Part shown: positions 1-5,957 of the stretch, in pieces
Numbering within the stretch: position 1 is the first letter of the stretch
Layout of the letters: the number at the start of each line of letters is the position of its first letter
Source: Candidatus Fermentibacteraceae bacterium
GTDB taxonomy: Bacteria > Fermentibacterota > Fermentibacteria > Fermentibacterales > JCC-6
Assembly: GCA_030596465.1 (NCBI GenBank)
Contig: JAUVJW010000121.1
Span: 1-6,418 of the forward strand
Direction: 5' to 3'
DNA length: 6,418 nt
Translations under genes and position numbers: made by a program
Notes under the pieces: generated by a model
Databases searched by the model: none
Seen by the model: the letters and a program-made list of their open reading frames with translations, nothing else
What the model was told of the DNA's origin: nothing

Positions 1-105
1 ATTAACCGCTCCATTGGTTTTACTCATGCTTAAAGACTTTTCTCTGACACTGTATACTTCAGCCCTGCATCCCTTTGCCACAGCTATTCCAAGCAATTTT
101 TCCAT
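1..105 (-). CDS. PmbA/TldE-type TldD-family partner subunit, N-terminal fragment
   Basis: Only the first 35 codons are in the window; the gene continues beyond base 1. The reading begins MEKLLGIAVAKGCRAEVYSV and continues without a stop. The helix followed by a 'GCRAEVYSVREKSLSM' strand resembles the N-terminus of TldD/PmbA-family proteins, where an alpha-helical start leads into a strand with alternating small and charged residues. The ATG overlaps the TAA of the upstream tldD-like gene by one base (TAATG), and a GGGGGT run a few bases upstream can act as ribosome binding site, so translational coupling is likely. In known systems TldD and TldE (PmbA) form a heterodimeric metalloprotease in which TldE lacks the zinc site. 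The assignment rests mainly on position after tldD and on the short N-terminal pattern; a second TldD paralogue is the alternative. Confidence 0.7.
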   Translation of the reverse strand, partial: MEKLLGIAVAKGCRAEVYSVREKSLSMSKTNGAVN

Positions 106-1466
106 TATACACCCCCTACAACCATGGATCTGATCAGAACACTTGGGCCTCCATAGCCGCTTTTGATGTTCATCTGTCCTTTGCCGCATCCACCGCGCTC
201 GCTAAGCTTCATATCATTATCCATGGCTTCAATATTTTTCATTGTGGTGAAGAGATTACCCATTATGTTGATGTCTCGAACCATCTCCTGAATCTCACCA
301 TCTTTCACAATGTAGCCGTACTGGGCTCCGAAGGTAAAATTCTCACCGGATGTTTGACCCCCCTTGCCGTCGCACAGGTAAAGGCCATCACCCATCTGCT
401 TCAACAATTCTTTCCGGGACATCTCGCCCTTTTCCAGGTAGATCGTTCCCATCCTGACAATGGGTTCAAATCCATGATCCTGCGCAACACAGTGACCAGT
501 TATCGGTTCGTCAAACTCTGCTGCTGTTCTTCTGGAATGAAGTCTTCCTTTGAGAACACCATTCATCATTAGAGGGATGGTTTTTACTGGAACACCCTCG
601 TCATCATATTTGTAATATCCAACCTGATTGGGAATGAGGGTATCGGCAATGATGGTGACAACATCACTTCCGATCTTTTTACCCATGGCCATTTTCGCTC
701 TGAGAGGAGGATTATCCTCAATGATATCCGCCTCGCTGAAGTGACCGAAAGCCTCATGGATGAAAACACCGGTAAGACTGGGGTTAATTACAACATCGTA
801 GGTGCCGCCTTTAACTGGCGCAGCATCAAGCAGTTCCCTTGCTATCTGCGCTCTCTTCAGAAACAAATTATCCCTGCCCATGAGAATGGCCATTCCATTG
901 GCCCCTCCCACAGATCCGCGAACATTCTGCGTAAGTTCACCTCTTCCGGCGATAACTTCTCCACTAATGCTCACAGTACAAACACGCTCACGAATTGCTG
1001 TACCCTGGCTGGAAACAAAAAACTTTTCTCTATCCACTTCATTATAAGCCATATTGGTATTTACGATCTCAGGCTGTTCAAGCATAAGATCGTTATACTT
1101 TTTGAGCAGAACGATCTTCTCTTCCAGGGGCACACGGGCAGGATCTCCCTTCAAATCAGGCTCCTCATAGTCCTGTACAGATTCAACATCCGCCAGAGAA
1201 ACATTCTTCCCCCCGCCAGCCATGGCAGAGGCTCCCTGAACCGCCAGTTTAACTGCTTCAGGAACATCTTCTTTTCTTGTAACAGTAACAGAAGAAAACC
1301 CTCCGTTCTTCAGGGCCCTTACCACAAAGCCATCGGTACTGTTGGATCCGGCATTCTTCAATTCAGATCCAGCCATGGAAGCGGTAGTTGTTTTCTTTAT
1401 CTCGTAGCGAATGTCAAGATAATCCGCATCCGCCTCGGAGATCATTTCTTTCAGTTTCTCAAGCAT
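105..1466 (-). CDS. tldD: TldD-family zinc metallopeptidase subunit
   Basis: Cytoplasmic protease subunit of 453 residues, slightly shorter than E. coli TldD (about 480). The zinc site is visible as HEAFGH at residues 237-242 (the HExxxH motif, followed by a conserved SEAD), and the extra ligand Cys is present in GGCGKGQ (C427). The C-terminal 'SVLIRSMVVGG' strand matches the family end. The N-terminal part (residues 1-200) is the usual non-catalytic PmbA/TldD domain. In E. coli TldD pairs with TldE to degrade unfolded peptides, mature microcin B17 and remove the antitoxin CcdA. Here the next gene on the strand starts like a TldE, overlapping the stop by one base, which supports a functional heterodimer. 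The ATG at 1464-1466 is preceded by AAGGA (1476-1480) about nine bases away. All key residues are intact. The natural substrate here cannot be read from the sequence. The long opposite-strand frames over this gene are shadows. Confidence 0.93.
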   Translation of the reverse strand: MLEKLKEMISEADADYLDIRYEIKKTTTASMAGSELKNAGSNSTDGFVVRALKNGGFSSVTVTRKEDVPEAVKLAVQGASAMAGGGKNVSLADVESVQDYEEPDLKGDPARVPLEEKIVLLKKYNDLMLEQPEIVNTNMAYNEVDREKFFVSSQGTAIRERVCTVSISGEVIAGRGELTQNVRGSVGGANGMAILMGRDNLFLKRAQIARELLDAAPVKGGTYDVVINPSLTGVFIHEAFGHFSEADIIEDNPPLRAKMAMGKKIGSDVVTIIADTLIPNQVGYYKYDDEGVPVKTIPLMMNGVLKGRLHSRRTAAEFDEPITGHCVAQDHGFEPIVRMGTIYLEKGEMSRKELLKQMGDGLYLCDGKGGQTSGENFTFGAQYGYIVKDGEIQEMVRDINIMGNLFTTMKNIEAMDNDMKLSERGGCGKGQMNIKSGYGGPSVLIRSMVVGGV

Positions 1467-1510
1467 ATTCCCCTATCCTTTTGTCTGCGGGTGTGTTCAA
1501 TGAAGGTCAG

Positions 1511-1539
1511 ATATAATAGATTTTTGTTTTTCGTACCAA
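1511..1539 (-). promoter_or_regulatory. Possible sigma70-type promoter for the tldD-like gene
   Basis: Read on the minus strand, TTGGTA (1534-1539) lies 17 bases upstream of TTATAT (1511-1516), in an AT-rich stretch about 45 bases before the tldD start. Spacing is ideal, but both hexamers depart from consensus. The overlapping ATATAATA could also serve as the -10 in another register. Confidence 0.4.
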
Positions 1540-1630
1540 ATAAATATGTATTTTCTGGAACACTCAGCACAAAAAAGATATATAGTAGCTGTTCTTCTAT
1601 ATGAGTAGAAAAACAGGTATGCATTTTTTC

Positions 1631-1637
1631 AGGGAGG
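1631..1637 (+). promoter_or_regulatory. Ribosome binding site that decides a TTG start
   Basis: AGGGAGG lies five bases before TTG (1643-1645). It selects that TTG rather than the in-frame ATG at 1601 or 1619, neither of which has a comparable site. The protein then begins with a normal lipoprotein signal peptide (two lysines, hydrophobic core, Cys). Confidence 0.7.
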
Positions 1638-1642
1638 CTGTA

Positions 1643-2218
1643 TTGAAAAAGATTTACACTCTGTTAACAGTTCTGATAACAGCAGGGCTCGTTTCCTCCG
1701 GTTGCTTCACCGCAGCCCAGATAGCTGCGCTGCAAGGACCGCCCAACTACGCTCGTTCGCCCGTTCTTGACTCCCGGCCACAGTGGAGAACGGTAATTCT
1801 TCCACCAACTGCAACTTCCTCTGCAAATCTTCATAGCGGAGCAGGTCTTGATGACTACGCGGGAATGGCTCTGTTGCGCACCGGTTGTTTCTCGCTGGTA
1901 GATAGAAGTGTTGTAGATCAACTTCTTGAAGAGCAGGAATTCTCCTATTCAGGTGTTGTGGATCAGGCCTCGGCGGTTAGACTTGGACGCCTTCTTGGTG
2001 CCGAAGCCGTCATGACCATCAGCATCGGTCAAATTACACACGACAGTTTCTGGGATGATGAACCTGCGCAACGTGACGCCAATCTCCATGTGAAGATTAT
2101 CTCAGTTGAGTCTTCGGAAGTTCTTTACACCTCCACAGGCGAAGGATCAAGTTTCGAGGGAGCAGAAGACGCTCTGACAATGGCCCTTGAACTCTCTCTT
2201 ATGGGACTTACCCAGTAA
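1643..2218 (+). CDS. CsgG/FlgO-like outer-membrane lipoprotein
   Basis: Predicted lipoprotein of 191 residues from a TTG start with a strong AGGGAGG site. The longer ATG reading at 1601 would add 14 residues before the signal peptide. Residues 1-20 are a signal peptide ending in LVSSG, with Cys21 as the lipidation site; the lipobox is slightly relaxed, with Ser rather than Ala at the usual position. The mature part has the periplasmic fold signature of the CsgG/TolB-N/FlgO group: 'GCFSLVDRSVVDQLLEEQ' (residues 81-98), then 'VRLGRLLGAEAVMTISIGQ' (112-130), then a strand 'ANLHVKIISVESSEVLY' (146-162). Only about 16 residues separate the last two, too few for the membrane beta-hairpin of the curli channel CsgG, so this is probably not a pore. 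It is first gene of a three-lipoprotein operon, 11 bases before the next. Family placement is by pattern only; the precise role is unknown. Confidence 0.8.
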   Translation: MKKIYTLLTVLITAGLVSSGCFTAAQIAALQGPPNYARSPVLDSRPQWRTVILPPTATSSANLHSGAGLDDYAGMALLRTGCFSLVDRSVVDQLLEEQEFSYSGVVDQASAVRLGRLLGAEAVMTISIGQITHDSFWDDEPAQRDANLHVKIISVESSEVLYTSTGEGSSFEGAEDALTMALELSLMGLTQ

Positions 2219-2229
2219 GGAAAAACAGA

Positions 2230-3192
2230 ATGAAATATACCTTTATTTTAGCAATTTTCATGATGGTACTGCTAAGCGGGTGTGGAACAACTACAGTGTC
2301 CAGAACACCCCAGACAACTGCCACGGTTGCCCAGAACACACACACCACCACGCCCGTCTCTCTCGAAGAACTTGATTTTTCAATCCCAGCTCCCCAGTGC
2401 GCCATTCCCGGTGATGTTGCTGAAACCACACCAAGCGGTGATATCGACTGGTCAGGCAACTCCGTAAGAGCAACGGGCACGGGTGTTCTTGACCCCGATA
2501 ACCCAAACACTGCTCAAGCCATGCTCATGGCAGAGAGAGCCGCTGTTGTGGTCGCCCAGCGCAACCTGCTGGAAACGGTTCAAGGAGTAAGAGTCGACTC
2601 TGAAACCCGCGTTGAGAATTTTATGACAGATTACGATGTAATTTATACCCGCGTTGAAGGAATAGTCAGGAATGCCCGACAGGTGGGGCCAGCCAGATAT
2701 GATTCTCTTGCGGGAATCGTTGAGGTTGAACTGGAAATGGAGATCCACAGCCCACAGGGTCTGTCGGGTGCCCTTGCCTCCGCGCTTGGAACTCCGGAAG
2801 CCCTCGCGGCACCCATGTCCGCACAGACAAAAAACTTTCTTGAGCAGTACTCTGCAATTGTTTTTGATGGCAGCCTGGCAGGACTTCAGCCCTCAATGTA
2901 CCCAAAGATCTACGATGCCAACGGCAACCTTCTGCTGGACACCAGTAATTATTCCCAGTATCTCGGCTCTGCCGGTCAAACTGCCATGCAGTTCATTTCT
3001 GATGTAGATCAGATCCTTTCTCAACCGGCTTTTGCTCAATCCCCTCTGGTTGTGAATGTTCGACAGGTGACCGGTCAATTCGGCTCCGATATTGTTCTTG
3101 GGCAACAGGAGTCCGATTCTCTCGGATGGCTGAAAGCCGGGCTTCCTTTCCTCATGAGCGCAGGCAAATTTCTGCTGAATGTTGCATTGTAG
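2230..3192 (+). CDS. LPP20/FlgP-like outer-membrane lipoprotein
   Basis: Lipoprotein of 320 residues with a textbook signal peptide: MKYTF, hydrophobic core and LLSGC lipobox, Cys18 lipidated. A Thr/Pro/Ser-rich linker (residues 19-75) leads to an LPP20-type domain at about 80-172, with 'ATGTGVL', then 'AERAAVVVAQRNLLETVQGV', then 'SETRVENF' and 'GIVEVELEMEI'. LPP20 is a Helicobacter outer-membrane lipoprotein, and the same domain occurs in FlgP of Vibrio and Campylobacter. A second part (about 208-295) has the 'PSMYPKIYDANGNLL' and 'FGSDIVLGQQESDS' pattern often found downstream of such domains. It ends with a hydrophobic helix 'LKAGLPFLMSAGKFLL'. The start is supported by TAAGGA (2216-2221), eight bases before the ATG and overlapping the previous stop. 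The next gene begins two bases after this stop. A structural role in an envelope complex is inferred. Confidence 0.82.
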   Translation: MKYTFILAIFMMVLLSGCGTTTVSRTPQTTATVAQNTHTTTPVSLEELDFSIPAPQCAIPGDVAETTPSGDIDWSGNSVRATGTGVLDPDNPNTAQAMLMAERAAVVVAQRNLLETVQGVRVDSETRVENFMTDYDVIYTRVEGIVRNARQVGPARYDSLAGIVEVELEMEIHSPQGLSGALASALGTPEALAAPMSAQTKNFLEQYSAIVFDGSLAGLQPSMYPKIYDANGNLLLDTSNYSQYLGSAGQTAMQFISDVDQILSQPAFAQSPLVVNVRQVTGQFGSDIVLGQQESDSLGWLKAGLPFLMSAGKFLLNVAL

Positions 3193-3194
3193 TT

Positions 3195-4391
3195 ATGAAG
3201 CGGACACCACTGATATTTCTAATTCTCGCAGCAGGATGCACACAAATGTATACTGTGCCCTCTACGCAGACAACTTCATCTTCACAATCAGTCATATCTG
3301 CTCAAACTGCAGTACCTGCCCAAAACGAAACTGAAATTCTCGCAGAGGGTGTTTCTGCGGTCGAATTTCAGGGCGGAACCGATATCGCCCGCGATCACGC
3401 CATCGATGATGCTCTGAGAAAAGCAGTAGAGCAGGGTGTGGGAACATTCATCAACTCTGAAACACAGGTGAACAACTTCCAGCTTATCTCCGACAACATC
3501 TACTCTAAAACAAGTGGTTATGTCTCAAGCTACAGAATCATAGACGAAGGCGAAAACGCCGGACTGTACAGGGTGGTTATTCGGGCTATTGTAAAAATTG
3601 ATAACATCGAGAACGACCTTGCCGCTATCGGCATTCTGCTGGCAGAACAGGGAAGACCAAGGATCATGGTTGTTGTTAAAGAACTCGACAGCATGTCCGA
3701 ACTCTCCAACATGAACAGTCTCATGGGCAGCATCATGTTTGAAACAATGATACTGGATCACTTCCGGCAGCAGGGCTTCCCGGTAGTGGACGCAGCTACC
3801 GTCGCGGGCATTCTGGAAAGGGATCAACTCAAGCTGATTCTTGAAGGAGATGACGCAACAGCAACTCTCATAGGCCTTGAAGCCGGTGCAGAAATCGTTA
3901 TCGCGGGAACAGCCATGCATTCGCAGGAATCAAGAATAATTGCTGGCTCTCCAAGAGAAATTCATGAGTATCAGGTCAGCACCCGGGCCATCAACACCCG
4001 AACGGGCAGCGTTCTCGCAGGGTCCGCCATGACTGTGACACTGCCTTTCAGCGAAAGCCAGGCCAGATCGCAGGCAGCAGACAGCACTTCAAGTGAGCTT
4101 GCTTCCGCAATTCTGAGCGGTTGGATACAGGGTGAAAACACCACTGTAATCGTTGCAACGAATGCTGATTTCGACAAAGTTCAGGCCCTTCGTTCTGAAC
4201 TGCGCCTGAAAATCAGAGGCGTGCTGGATGTAATCGCCAGAGACTTCACCGGTACAAGAGCAACCCTGGAAGTCATCTCTGAAACAGCTACCTCTCAGGT
4301 TATTGACGAATTGACCTCCGGTGAACTGAATGTCAACTTCCAGGTTACCGGCATGTCGGGCAACCGTATTGAGATAAGATTCACCGACTGA
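3195..4391 (+). CDS. FlgT-like lipoprotein with CsgG/TolB-like middle domain
   Basis: Predicted lipoprotein of 398 residues. The start at 3195 is chosen because MKRTPLIFLILAAGC is a complete lipoprotein signal (LAAG-Cys15); a longer reading from 3126 would bury it behind 23 residues and overlap the upstream gene. No clear Shine-Dalgarno precedes the ATG, which comes two bases after the previous stop, so translational coupling is likely. After a Ser/Thr/Gln linker, residues 49-136 resemble the FlgT N-terminal domain: 'DIARDHAIDDALRKAVEQGVG', 'SETQVNNF', 'NIYSKTSGYVSSYRI', 'YRVVIRAIVKI'. Residues 154-285 form a CsgG/TolB-N-like middle domain ('PRIMVVVKE', 'FPVVDAATVAGILERDQ', 'GAEIVIAGTA', then 'STRAINTRTGSVL'). 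Residues 315-398 form a small alpha/beta domain ('VQALRSELRLKIRGVLDVIARDF', 'ATLEVI', 'IEIRF'). FlgT builds the H ring of sodium-driven flagella; FlgT itself is normally a soluble periplasmic protein, so lipidation is a difference. TGA is directly followed by in-frame TAA. Confidence 0.8.
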   Translation: MKRTPLIFLILAAGCTQMYTVPSTQTTSSSQSVISAQTAVPAQNETEILAEGVSAVEFQGGTDIARDHAIDDALRKAVEQGVGTFINSETQVNNFQLISDNIYSKTSGYVSSYRIIDEGENAGLYRVVIRAIVKIDNIENDLAAIGILLAEQGRPRIMVVVKELDSMSELSNMNSLMGSIMFETMILDHFRQQGFPVVDAATVAGILERDQLKLILEGDDATATLIGLEAGAEIVIAGTAMHSQESRIIAGSPREIHEYQVSTRAINTRTGSVLAGSAMTVTLPFSESQARSQAADSTSSELASAILSGWIQGENTTVIVATNADFDKVQALRSELRLKIRGVLDVIARDFTGTRATLEVISETATSQVIDELTSGELNVNFQVTGMSGNRIEIRFTD

Positions 4392-4404
4392 TAATACCTG
4401 TCTC

Positions 4405-4430
4405 ACTGCCCCTTCCTCCGAAGGGGCAGT
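4405..4430. terminator. Inverted repeat between convergent genes, likely bidirectional terminator
   Basis: A perfect 11-bp stem, ACTGCCCCTTC (4405-4415) and GAAGGGGCAGT (4420-4430), with a four-base CTCC loop. It lies 13 bases after the lipoprotein operon's stop and 11 bases before the methyltransferase's stop. It is GC-rich in the stem, but the T tract is short on both sides (TTTCC on plus), so efficiency is uncertain. The convergent position supports termination in both directions. Confidence 0.75.
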
Positions 4431-4441
4431 TTCCATTGCAA

Positions 4442-5449
4442 TTATTTTCTGAGAGATATCAATCTTGTAAACTTACCCGATTTTTCATTAAACCGTTCCG
4501 AACTCTCAATATTAAAACCGCACTTCTCGGCATCTGACTGGAATTTCTCATATCCTGAATACAGATCTGCCCTTTCTGCAAACTTCCTGAAGTCCCCGGA
4601 AGATATGAGATCAGAGGTAAATGGTAATTCTGAAACAAGTATGATGAAATACCCTCCGTTCTTCAACACCCTGTACGCTTCTGAAAGCGCAGATGTTATA
4701 CCGAATATCTCCGGTAAAGCGTTCAGCATCATGGCTGTATCAATGCTTTCTGTTCTTACTGGAAGTTGTCTCACATCCCCGCCAACCGCCTCTGATGTCT
4801 GGTTTCCACCCACATACTTGAACCGGTATTGGATATTTCCAAGGCATTTCAAATCCCTCTCTACTGCTATAGTCTGCTTAATCCCGGAGTTGAACCAAAC
4901 CTGATGAGACACAGCAAACCCCCCGCCTGAAGCAATATCCAGAAGTGATTCCGGTTGAGTCTCTGCAATTTTCTTCATTAGAATATTGAATGAGTTATCT
5001 GAATCCCCGTTCTTCCAGGGGAATGTTAAAAGCCTTTCCATTCGGTTTCCACTCTTGAACCACTTTCCCGATGCTCTGTACCGTATCTTCGCTATTCCTT
5101 CTTCCGGAATTTCAGAAATCGATTCTAAATCATCCTCTTTCAAACGCTTCCTTTCTTCAACCAGTTTCAAAGCTTCATCAATTCCAATTAAAAGAAGCTT
5201 TTCTATTGATTGATCATAGGTGACATACTCTCCAATCCCCATGGCCTCACTAACCGGAGATCGCCATTCTTTGATTACATTGGATGTCATTAAAACAGGA
5301 CGGCCAAATGTAATTGGAAAAATCAGACCGCACTCTTCGCAAACCAGATTGCCGGATCGGGTATCTCCTTTCCGTGTTTTCGCTTTATCGATATTCAGTT
5401 CAGATTTACACCGACAGCATCCAAGGATATTTAGAACTTCTTTTCTCAC
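4442..5449 (-). CDS. SAM-dependent methyltransferase with Trm112-like zinc ribbon
   Basis: Cytoplasmic protein of 335 residues starting at GTG (5447-5449). An AAGGAG site five bases upstream decides this start. Residues 8-54 form a Trm112/UPF0434-like zinc ribbon: C11-x-x-C14 and C37-x-x-C40, ending in 'FGRPVLM', where the family has a G-x-P-V-L turn. Residues 60-160 are a charged, mostly helical linker. From 165 a class I methyltransferase follows: motif I 'LLDIASGGGF' (169-178), acidic residue E197 after the second strand, 'GGDVRQLPV' (223-231) and 'SIDTAMMLNALPEI' (235-248), then 'EAYRVLKNGGYFIILVSE' (257-274). The SAM-binding glycine-rich loop is intact. The substrate is not identifiable; UbiE/Methyltransf_11-type small-molecule or tRNA/rRNA activity are all possible. 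It differs from RlmA in its zinc finger spacing. It is monocistronic between a terminator and its own promoter. Confidence 0.85.
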   Translation of the reverse strand: MRKEVLNILGCCRCKSELNIDKAKTRKGDTRSGNLVCEECGLIFPITFGRPVLMTSNVIKEWRSPVSEAMGIGEYVTYDQSIEKLLLIGIDEALKLVEERKRLKEDDLESISEIPEEGIAKIRYRASGKWFKSGNRMERLLTFPWKNGDSDNSFNILMKKIAETQPESLLDIASGGGFAVSHQVWFNSGIKQTIAVERDLKCLGNIQYRFKYVGGNQTSEAVGGDVRQLPVRTESIDTAMMLNALPEIFGITSALSEAYRVLKNGGYFIILVSELPFTSDLISSGDFRKFAERADLYSGYEKFQSDAEKCGFNIESSERFNEKSGKFTRLISLRK

Positions 5450-5454
5450 TGTAT

Positions 5455-5460
5455 CTCCTT
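5455..5460 (-). promoter_or_regulatory. Ribosome binding site supporting a GTG start
   Basis: On the minus strand AAGGAG lies five... six bases (ATACA plus junction) before GTG at 5449-5447, the only start that leaves the zinc-ribbon N-terminus complete. Confidence 0.75.
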
Positions 5461-5487
5461 TCTAAAAACTGATTGCTCGTAACTCGC

Positions 5488-5517
5488 TTTATATCATTAT
5501 GTTACGTCACTTGTCAA
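5488..5517 (-). promoter_or_regulatory. Sigma70-type promoter of the methyltransferase gene
   Basis: Read on the minus strand, a consensus TTGACA (5512-5517) is followed after 18 bases by TATAAA (5488-5493), about 40 bases upstream of the GTG start. An ATATAA in the 17-base register is equally possible. Confidence 0.7.
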
Positions 5518-5526
5518 CCGTTGACA
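5512..5526. promoter_or_regulatory. Perfect 15-bp palindrome overlapping two back-to-back -35 boxes, possible operator
   Basis: TGTCAAC C GTTGACA: two 7-base arms around a single C. Each arm is itself a consensus -35 (TTGACA) on opposite strands, so one dimeric regulator, if it binds here, would cover both promoters. The symmetry could also come simply from the two -35 boxes being adjacent, extended by one base on each side. Confidence 0.5.
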
Positions 5527-5549
5527 TCGCCATATGGACTCCATATACT
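5521..5549 (+). promoter_or_regulatory. Strong sigma70-type promoter pointing into the gap
   Basis: TTGACA (5521-5526), a 17-base spacer and TATACT (5544-5549). It has a perfect -35, perfect spacing and a 5-of-6 -10. Initiation would be near 5556, roughly 400 bases before the next convincing gene, so it makes either a long leader or a separate RNA. Confidence 0.6.
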
Positions 5550-5803
5550 GTAAATAGAGGTTTGGAAGTTTCTCTTTCAGCATTTCCATAAAAATCATCT
5601 ATCTCTCCAATTAATGAACAAAAATAGTATCCCCTTGGGTAGAACATTTTTAGCGGGTATAATTACATGGATAATTAGTGATAAAGAGCATGATATTCTT
5701 GTGCGTTATAATAAACATACAATCCATATTTCTATCCTCCCCTATTAACAGAACTGCTTGTAAACCAATAGATAGTGGGTTTCTATAAACATTTCCGGCC
5801 TTA

Positions 5804-5832
5804 TTGACATTGGTCCCGTTAAGGGAAATACT
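5804..5832 (+). promoter_or_regulatory. Sigma70-type promoter for the secreted repeat protein
   Basis: TTGACA (5804-5809), a 17-base spacer and AATACT (5827-5832). Transcription would start near 5839, leaving a leader of about 120 bases before the GTG at 5958. It is the closest good promoter to that gene. Confidence 0.6.
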
Positions 5833-5947
5833 TCTGTGTTACCAGGAAATAATCATTTCGTAGCAATGCAGCAGGAACCACAACAGCACTGCTTTAGTAC
5901 TAACAGTCACTGAAAGATGATGCCGTTGAATTCTTCCTGCGGGAGAC

Positions 5948-5952
5948 GGAGG
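5948..5952 (+). promoter_or_regulatory. Ribosome binding site supporting a GTG start
   Basis: GGAGG lies five bases before GTG (5958-5960), in a purine-rich run. No ATG nearby in frame would give the clean signal peptide that this GTG gives. Confidence 0.75.
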
Positions 5953-5957
5953 AGACA

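Larger units (their letters stand above)
5450..5957. other. AT-rich intergenic region with promoters, no convincing gene
   Basis: About 500 bases with no convincing gene on either strand. The left end holds the methyltransferase promoter and a divergent plus-strand promoter. The middle (about 5550-5800) is visibly more AT-rich than the genes. It contains one stop-free stretch, with an ATG at 5614 and TAA at 5746-5748 (44 codons, MNKNSIPLGR...), lacking any ribosome binding site. A TTGGGT (5635-5640), 17 bases, TATAAT (5658-5663) pair is a weaker promoter-like site. The right end holds a good promoter, a GAAAT/ATTTC mini-hairpin (5846-5859), and GCAGGAA (5871-5877) facing TTCCTGC (5934-5940), which could fold the leader just before the next ribosome binding site. 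Confidence 0.6.

Noticed and set aside
1556..1584. Promoter for the lipoprotein operon: TGGAAC, 17 bases, TATATA
   Set aside because: The -35 matches only three of six positions and other TATAAT-like words nearby (1512-1517) have no -35. The true promoter cannot be chosen from sequence alone.
741..1604. A 287-codon plus-strand open frame
   Set aside because: It lies almost wholly antisense to the tldD-like gene, whose zinc motif and family end are intact. Its translation shows no domain, and its composition is that of a shadow frame.
3126..3194. Upstream ATG extension of the FlgT-like gene
   Set aside because: It would overlap the previous gene by 67 bases and put 23 residues before a complete lipoprotein signal peptide.
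3525..3920. A 131-codon minus-strand frame inside the FlgT-like gene
   Set aside because: It is antisense to a well-supported gene; there is no ribosome binding site and the protein is not recognisable.
1301..4670. Repeated word CCTCCGTTCTTCA near 1302 and 4652
   Set aside because: Both copies encode Leu-Lys-Asn-Gly-Gly on the minus strand in two unrelated genes; a short coding coincidence rather than a repeat element.
5614..5748. A 44-codon plus-strand frame as a real gene
   Set aside because: No ribosome binding site, no recognisable domain, and AT-rich surroundings where short open frames arise by chance; kept only as a remark in the gap entry and a low-weight finding.
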